Shown here: positions 41,520 to 45,345 of the stretch, one piece after another
Layout of the letters: every line of letters starts with the position of its first letter
How positions within the stretch are numbered: the first letter of the stretch is position 1
Source: Synechococcus sp. BO 8801
GTDB lineage: Bacteria > Cyanobacteriota > Cyanobacteriia > PCC-6307 > Cyanobiaceae
NCBI RefSeq assembly: GCF_002252675.1
Contig: NZ_NQKY01000018.1
Span: 1 to 45,345, forward strand
Length of the DNA: 45,345 bases
Direction of reading: 5' to 3'
Translations under genes and position numbers: made by a program
The notes under the pieces: generated by a model
What the model was told of the DNA's origin: nothing
Database searches by the model: none
The model's input: the letters and a program-made list of their open reading frames with translations, nothing else

Positions 41520-42003
41520 GGCGCAAACAAAGAGAGTCCCACCACGATGCAGAACTACGATCTCGCCATCCCTACGATGCCATCTCGATCAGTCGCCTCG
41601 ACTACAGAGTTCTATCGACGACTCGGCTTCGAAGGCGGAGCGCACCCCTTCAACAGCGATTACGCTATCTTCAGGCGTGGTGCAGTCGAACTGCATTTCT
41701 TCACGCACATGGATCTCCAACCTGCAGAGTCCTCATCTGGCTGCTATATCAGAGTCCAAGACGTAGATACTTTCTACAAAGCGTGCTCAGCCCTTGGGTT
41801 ACCACGCACAGGTATCCCACGCATGGACAGACTCGAAGACAAGCCGTGGGGTCTCCGAGAGTTTGCCATCGTCGATCCTGACGGCAATCTCCTGCGCATT
41901 GGCCAAGTCATCTAAGGCCAGGTGCACGCCTTGCCGGACACAGCGCCGCCTAACCCCTCGTTGAACCACCGGACCCGCTACGGCCGGCCGGTTCACTCGA
42001 ACG
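41514..42003 (+). mobile_element. Integron gene cassette 2 (VOC protein)
   Basis: The cassette runs from TTAGGC after G41513 to G42003. The left core GTTAGGC matches exactly the complement GCCTAAC at 41948-41954, the 5' core of its own attC. It holds one short gene. Confidence 0.82.
41547..41915 (+). CDS. VOC superfamily / bleomycin-resistance-like protein (cassette 2)
   Basis: A 122-residue protein of the glyoxalase/bleomycin-resistance (VOC) fold. It has the TMPSRSVASTTEFYRRLGFE opening, a single domain, and FAIVDPDGNLLRIGQ at the end. Proteins of this size in cassettes resemble bleomycin-binding proteins (BLMA/BLMT type), which sequester the drug rather than act as enzymes. The start at 41547 fits the family. 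Resistance is an inference; the sequence shows only the fold. It is less G+C-rich than the chromosome. Confidence 0.85.
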   Translation: MQNYDLAIPTMPSRSVASTTEFYRRLGFEGGAHPFNSDYAIFRRGAVELHFFTHMDLQPAESSSGCYIRVQDVDTFYKACSALGLPRTGIPRMDRLEDKPWGLREFAIVDPDGNLLRIGQVI

Positions 42004-42009
42004 TTTTAC
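41948..42009 (+). repeat. attC site of cassette 2 (right core degenerate)
   Basis: R'' GCCTAAC (41948-41954) is perfect. L'' CTCGTTGAACC and L' GGTTCACTCGA pair through TGAACC/GGTTCA and then TCG/CGA around a mismatch and an unpaired base. The centre is CG-rich. The right core reads GTTTTAC (42003-42009) instead of GTTRRRY because those bases come from cassette 3. Confidence 0.72.
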
Positions 42010-42569
42010 CGACGCGCGTGATCGACGAGTTCATTATCCAGCCGCTTGTCCGCAGCCCGCGCCACGACGCGGCGCTTGAGCAACTGCTCCACGACGCCTA
42101 CGTCCCCGCCGGCTTCACGGAGGCGGCCCGCGCCACCGCGCTCTTCCGAGCGGACGCGGTCCATGCGCGTGGGTTCACGTTCGGCGCACACGATGCGTCG
42201 GGCACGCTGCTCGGCACCGTCACCCTCGTCCCCGGTGGCGGGCCCGCGTGCCGGATCGCCGCCGCACATGAGCTCGAGGTGCATCTCTTGGCCGTGCGAG
42301 CCGATGCCCGCGGTCGTGGCGTCGGCGAAGCGTTGGTCACCGCCCTCCTCGACGCCCCTGAGGCGCAGCGCGCCACCGTTGCCTGGCTGTGGACGCAAGC
42401 CGCGATGACCACCGCCCAGCGCCTCTACCACCGGCTCCAGTTCGAGCGGGTGCCGAGCCGCGACTTCCGCGACGGAACCCGAGAGTTCCTCGTGTACGCC
42501 CGGCCGCTCAGCGGGCGCGCCGACTTGGGTGCGGTATGACGCCGCTTGCTGCTGCAGCAGAAGCAAACG
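42004..42569 (+). mobile_element. Integron gene cassette 3 (GNAT), degenerate cores
   Basis: The unit runs from TTTTAC after G42003 to G42569. Its left core GTTTTAC does not fit GTTRRRY. The corresponding left core of its attC, GTATGAC, matches the complement of GTTTTAC (GTAAAAC) at five of seven positions. I read this as one cassette with decayed ends. Confidence 0.6.
42018..42539 (+). CDS. GNAT family acetyltransferase (cassette 3)
   Basis: A 173-residue GNAT enzyme. It has VHLLAVRADARGRGVGEALVTALL with the acetyl-CoA-binding RxxGxG loop, an AAMTTAQRLYHRLQFERV helix-strand and a final FLVYARPL strand. A GTG at 42018 is chosen; it is 14 bases inside the cassette, and the frame extends back through attC2 without protein-like sequence. 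Substrate unknown. The stop codon lies inside the 5' core of attC3. Confidence 0.82.
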   Translation: MIDEFIIQPLVRSPRHDAALEQLLHDAYVPAGFTEAARATALFRADAVHARGFTFGAHDASGTLLGTVTLVPGGGPACRIAAAHELEVHLLAVRADARGRGVGEALVTALLDAPEAQRATVAWLWTQAAMTTAQRLYHRLQFERVPSRDFRDGTREFLVYARPLSGRADLGAV

Positions 42570-42575
42570 TTAGGC
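42534..42575 (+). repeat. Short attC-like site of cassette 3
   Basis: The right core GTTAGGC (42569-42575) is perfect. The arm GCTTGCTGC pairs with GCAGAAGC with one unpaired G in the left arm, as expected for attC. The centre is only four bases, so the site is short (42 bases). The left core GTATGAC (42534-42540) is degenerate. Activity is doubtful. Confidence 0.6.
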
Positions 42576-42594
42576 AGATTAGTGGCGATTGACG

Positions 42595-42775
42595 ATGAAC
42601 CACGAGCGACTCGAAACTCACCGCAAGAGCGGTTCACAGCCCCTACACGCGAATGGCATCCCACTAGGCGTCGCCTTTCAGGAGTTCTGGACATGGTCAG
42701 GCTCGGATCTCATCAGCAACGCGCCGCGCGGGATTCTTGCTGCGTTTCTGGTCGCCCATGCGCTGGGGGTCGATG
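42595..42775 (+). pseudogene. Truncated cassette gene (cassette 4 start)
   Basis: After the core GTTAGGC a gene begins at ATG 42595. About 60 residues are protein-like (KSGSQPLHANGIPLGVAF, then EFWTWSGSDLISNAPRGILA), resembling the N-terminus of an uncharacterised family that I have seen in integron arrays. After about 42775 the frame turns Arg/Ser-rich and no longer looks coding, although it stays open into the next gene. I take this as a gene cut by deletion. A short open frame 42773-42910 in another phase (46 codons including the stop) may be part of the replaced sequence. Confidence 0.55.
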
Positions 42776-42954
42776 GATCCGCTCAACGTCAATCACGTTC
42801 TCGCCTTGCTTCAGAAGCTCTGCCCGAGAGCGGTGCCGCTCGATGGTCCCTGCGACGCTCTGGCCGAGGTAGCCAGCTGCATCCCGTCTGCTCCAGGCAG
42901 TACGGCGTAACCCGCTACTGCGTAACCTCAAGAGCTGGCTTCGCATCTGTACCC

Positions 42955-43371
42955 ATGGTGTTCGCTGCGTTCTCGCTCCTCGCAGGCGCCGCCCTGGTGT
43001 GGTTGTCTGTGTGGTTGAAGCTGCGCTCCCAGCAGTGCCGGCAGTGGCCCAGCGTCATGGGTCGCGTCACCGAATCTCGCGTGGACGACGCACGCCTGGA
43101 AACGACCAAGCCCATTCTTCGCTATCACTATGAAGTTGGCGGCCAAACCTACGTTGGCTTCCGCGCTTCGTTCTCCGGGTACGGCGTCAGCCGTGCGGCG
43201 ATGGAGTCGGTCATCAAGCCCTACCCCCAGGGAAGCAGGGTCAGGGTCTACTACAACCCACGCCATCCGGCATCCGCCGTCCTCGACAACACCGCACCGT
43301 CGGATTGGCCCTATTGGTTGTCGTTTGGTGTCGGCTTCCAGGTCCTCGCTGTCTATCTGGCCCTCCGATGA
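42955..43371 (+). CDS. DUF3592 membrane protein
   Basis: A 138-residue protein with an N-terminal membrane segment (about 2-22, [20 protein letters not shown]). The DUF3592 core follows: [31 protein letters not shown] and [17 protein letters not shown] second hydrophobic segment is at the C-terminus. Function unknown. The frame is open upstream into the truncated cassette gene, but the ATG at 42955 starts the recognisable domain. The stop overlaps the next start by four bases (ATGA). Confidence 0.8.
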   Translation: MVFAAFSLLAGAALVWLSVWLKLRSQQCRQWPSVMGRVTESRVDDARLETTKPILRYHYEVGGQTYVGFRASFSGYGVSRAAMESVIKPYPQGSRVRVYYNPRHPASAVLDNTAPSDWPYWLSFGVGFQVLAVYLALR

Positions 43372-43832
43372 GCCACCGCCCCGCTTCGATCCGGGTCCTC
43401 GGCCCCACGGACGCCCCGGCGCTTCGCCAGATGCTGGGCCTCTTCAGCGACGCCTTCGACGACCCCGAGTCCTACCTCCACCATCAACCCAGTGACGCCT
43501 ACCTCACCAGGCTCCTGGCCAGCGACACCTTCATGGCCGTCGCCGCCTTTGCGGCAGACCAGATGGTCGGCGGCCTGGCCGGTTACGTCCTTCCCAAGTT
43601 TGAGCAGGAGCGCAGCGAGTTCTACATCTACGACCTGGCCGTCGCGGAGGAGTTCAGGCGCCGGGGCATCGCCACCGCACTCATCAACACCATCAGGCGC
43701 ATCGCCCAGCAGCGCGGCATCCATGTGATCTACGTCCAGGCCGACTACGGCGATGACCCAGCGGTCGCGCTCTACACCAAGCTCGGCACCCGGGAAGACG
43801 TCATGCACTACGACATTCTTCCCGGCGCGTAG
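43368..43832 (+). CDS. AAC(3)-I-like aminoglycoside N-acetyltransferase homologue
   Basis: A 154-residue GNAT protein close in pattern to AAC(3)-I enzymes. It shows [19 protein letters not shown], the diagnostic [36 protein letters not shown] with the acetyl-CoA loop, and [21 protein letters not shown] near the end. AAC(3)-I acetylates gentamicin-type drugs at position 3. Known AAC(3)-Ia is itself a class 1 integron cassette. Whether this homologue confers resistance is not shown. It overlaps the DUF3592 gene by ATGA and its last 25 bases overlap a convergent DUF1349 gene. No attC follows it. Confidence 0.88.
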   Translation: MSHRPASIRVLGPTDAPALRQMLGLFSDAFDDPESYLHHQPSDAYLTRLLASDTFMAVAAFAADQMVGGLAGYVLPKFEQERSEFYIYDLAVAEEFRRRGIATALINTIRRIAQQRGIHVIYVQADYGDDPAVALYTKLGTREDVMHYDILPGA

Positions 43833-44392
43833 GCGACGTGATCGAATTCCGCCTGGAATCCCGCCGCCGTTGGGCTGCAGGCATACAGCCCCACCTGTGC
43901 CGGTCCCGTCTCGCCCAGCTCCTGCAGCCGGGCCATCCGCAGTTGCTGCCAGTCCTCCCCATCCAGGCTGGCGTCGGCGATCACATCGCGGCCCTCGCGG
44001 CGCAGCCGGAACCACACCGTGCGGATCTCCCGGGCCAGGGGCTGGGTCGACCAGTCGGAGGCCTGGGCGTTGGTCACCACCGCGCCGAGCCGGTTGGGGC
44101 CGTCCGGTTCGAATTCCACCGAGGTCTTGATCCAGCAGGCCGGCGATAGCCGCAGCAGCAGTCCGGCCTGGTCGTAGCGGTGCCGCGGATGGGCCGTCAC
44201 CCGGCAGGTGAGCAGCCCATCACCGTCCATCTCCCGCAGCAGGGCATGGCCGTTGTCGGCCTCGAAGCCGTAGTGGGTGCGCTGCCAGAAGTCGGTGCGG
44301 CCCGACGGCCAGAGCCGCAGGCGGCCGGTGGCGGCCTCTCGTTCCCATCGCGGCGGTTCGTTCAGCCACTGCAGGTCGTTGTCGAGGTTCAT
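43808..44392 (-). CDS. DUF1349 domain protein
   Basis: A 194-residue protein matching the DUF1349 (concanavalin-A-like, beta-sandwich) family: [41 protein letters not shown] and [19 protein letters not shown]. Function unknown; a carbohydrate- or ligand-binding role is often guessed. It starts by overlapping the VOC gene stop (ATGA), so the MFS - VOC - DUF1349 set is one transcript. Its last 25 bases overlap the AAC(3)-I-like gene, whose insertion may have reset its C-terminus. Confidence 0.88.
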   Translation of the reverse strand: MNLDNDLQWLNEPPRWEREAATGRLRLWPSGRTDFWQRTHYGFEADNGHALLREMDGDGLLTCRVTAHPRHRYDQAGLLLRLSPACWIKTSVEFEPDGPNRLGAVVTNAQASDWSTQPLAREIRTVWFRLRREGRDVIADASLDGEDWQQLRMARLQELGETGPAQVGLYACSPTAAGFQAEFDHVAYAPGRMS

Positions 44393-44811
44393 GGCGTCTC
44401 AGGGGTGGGGGTGGAGGCGAGGCCGATCTCCTGGCCGTAGGAGAGCTCCAGGGTGTGGCCGTCGGGATCCCGCAGGAAGGCCCAGAGCCCCACGGGCGGG
44501 CCATCGTCCCGCGGCTCTGCGATCAGCACCCCCTCGCTGCGGGCCATTGCGCAGAGCTCCAGCAGTCGCTCCGGACTGGCGCAGCCCACCCCGAGATGGC
44601 CCAGGGGCCGCAACGGCGCCTCCACCACGCCGCTCTCGATCAGCACCACGACGAAGGGCCGGGTGCCATCGCTGATCCAGGCGACGCGCAGCCCCGTCCC
44701 GCCGTCCCGCCGGTGGACGGGACGCAGGCCGGTGTAGGTGGCATAGAAGGCCAGGCTCCGCTCCAGATCCGTGACGGGCAGGGCCACATGGGTCAGTCCG
44801 ATGTCAACCAT
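44389..44811 (-). CDS. VOC/glyoxalase superfamily protein
   Basis: A 140-residue VOC protein with MVDIGLTHVALPVTDLERSL, HLGVGCASPERL and LRDPDGHTLELSYGQ, including metal-ligand-like His and Glu. It resembles uncharacterised glyoxalase/dioxygenase-like enzymes; no substrate can be named. The ATG at 44811 overlaps the MFS stop; an earlier start at 44832 is less likely. G+C content is like the chromosome, unlike the VOC cassette gene at 41547. Confidence 0.85.
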   Translation of the reverse strand: MVDIGLTHVALPVTDLERSLAFYATYTGLRPVHRRDGGTGLRVAWISDGTRPFVVVLIESGVVEAPLRPLGHLGVGCASPERLLELCAMARSEGVLIAEPRDDGPPVGLWAFLRDPDGHTLELSYGQEIGLASTPTPETP

Positions 44812-45345
44812 GGCGAGGCAGGAGAAGGACATGGAGGCCGGCCAGGGCCAGCCCCACGGGGATCAGCAGGGCGGGCACGGCGGCGAGCCCCAGGTCAGCG
44901 GCGATCCAGCCCAGCGAGGTGGGCACGGCCACCGCACCGGCGCTGGCGGCACTGGTGGCCAGGCCGACGGCGGCCGGCACCAGGGCGACGGGCAGGCGCC
45001 GCGGGATCAGCAGGATCGTGGCGGGAAAGATCCCGGCCAGGCCGAACCCCGCCAGCGGCAGGGCGAGCCAGGGCGCGGCCCCACCGGACCAGCCGATCAG
45101 GGCCGCCAACAGCAGGGCCAGCGAGCCGCTGATCCACCGGATCACCCCCAGCCGCCCCACCAGCCCGCCGAAACCGAAGCGGCCCGCCGTCAGCCCCAGC
45201 CAGTAGAGGCTGACGCCGATGCCGGCTGCCACTGCGGCCTGGGAGCGGCCCAGGTGCTGAACGCTGAAGGCCCAGGTGCCGATCGAGGCCTCGAGGCCCA
45301 CCGCCGCCAGCAGCACCAGCCCGCTCAGCCCCACGGCCGGCCGCC
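44804..45345 (-). CDS. MFS transporter, C-terminal part (cut by window end)
   Basis: About 180 residues with six hydrophobic helices of a major facilitator, beginning beyond the window. Visible are WLGLTAGRFGFGGLVGRLG (the conserved loop between helices 8 and 9) and GLAGIFPATILLIPRRLP, which resemble fucose/sugar-type MFS permeases. Substrate unknown. The stop overlaps the VOC start by eight bases. The gene's 5' end is outside the window. Confidence 0.8.
   Translation of the reverse strand, partial: RPAVGLSGLVLLAAVGLEASIGTWAFSVQHLGRSQAAVAAGIGVSLYWLGLTAGRFGFGGLVGRLGVIRWISGSLALLLAALIGWSGGAAPWLALPLAGFGLAGIFPATILLIPRRLPVALVPAAVGLATSAASAGAVAVPTSLGWIAADLGLAAVPALLIPVGLALAGLHVLLLPRHG

Noticed and set aside
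42595..43371. One long continuous protein of about 258 residues joining the cassette 4 start to DUF3592.
   Set aside because: The middle (about 42775-42950) is Arg/Ser-rich and not protein-like, and the two ends belong to unrelated families. I treat it as a truncated gene followed by a separate DUF3592 gene.

Overview
The window is a G+C-rich chromosome segment from a cyanobacterium, most likely a Cyanobium/Synechococcus-type picocyanobacterium. The evidence is the gene order thrC - dnaN - PRC-barrel protein - purL - purF, which is the replication-origin neighbourhood known from Prochlorococcus and marine Synechococcus. Several cyanobacterium-typical families support this: a Tic20/Ycf60 homologue, a DUF3134 protein, an ABC1 kinase and a DUF1400 protein. 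I found no tRNA, rRNA or CRISPR array.

Layout. 1-16900 is mostly housekeeping: the end of a ThiO-like oxidase, dnaK with its terminator, aroE, a Tic20-like membrane protein, rpsF, argG, mraY, purT, an LCP cell-wall ligase, and a minus-strand run of AraC regulator, GXWXG/DUF4334 protein, SDR, uvrA and TerB-like protein. 16900-23300 is more accessory: a frameshifted remnant of an unidentified, possibly outer-membrane, protein, a glutamate decarboxylase, a P-type ATPase that lacks the usual N-terminal domain, and a B12-binding radical SAM protein. 23300-36400 returns to core genes (recN, ABC1K, DUF1400, thrC, putative oriC, dnaN, PRC-barrel protein, purL, purF), but purF is followed by a glycosyltransferase rather than the gyrA/parC-type gene usual in relatives.

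The most interesting part is 36350-43832. After an exported phytochelatin-synthase-like protease come a hicAB toxin-antitoxin module flanked by an exact 20-bp direct repeat, an acetyltransferase, a vapBC-type module, and then a gene that I read as an integron integrase (IntI). It has the tyrosine-recombinase catalytic residues plus the extra IntI-specific segment. Immediately downstream is a short cassette array. Cassette 1 (PhzF-like) starts at a GTTAGAT core and ends at an attC whose 5' core is the exact complement ATCTAAC, with a near-perfect L stem carrying one unpaired base. Cassette 2 (VOC/bleomycin-resistance-like) starts at GTTAGGC and ends at GCCTAAC. Cassette 3 (GNAT acetyltransferase) has degenerate cores. 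A fourth cassette start (GTTAGGC) leads into a truncated gene, followed by a DUF3592 gene and an AAC(3)-I-like aminoglycoside acetyltransferase homologue with no recognisable attC. The integrase points toward the cassettes, with the array at its 3' end. This is the opposite of the textbook layout, in which intI and array are divergent around attI.

The right end (43808-45345, minus strand) is an overlapping operon-like set: an MFS transporter (cut by the window end), a VOC protein and a DUF1349 protein. Overall the window shows a core chromosome near the origin that has accepted toxin-antitoxin modules and a small chromosomal integron about 9-13 kb from the presumed oriC.
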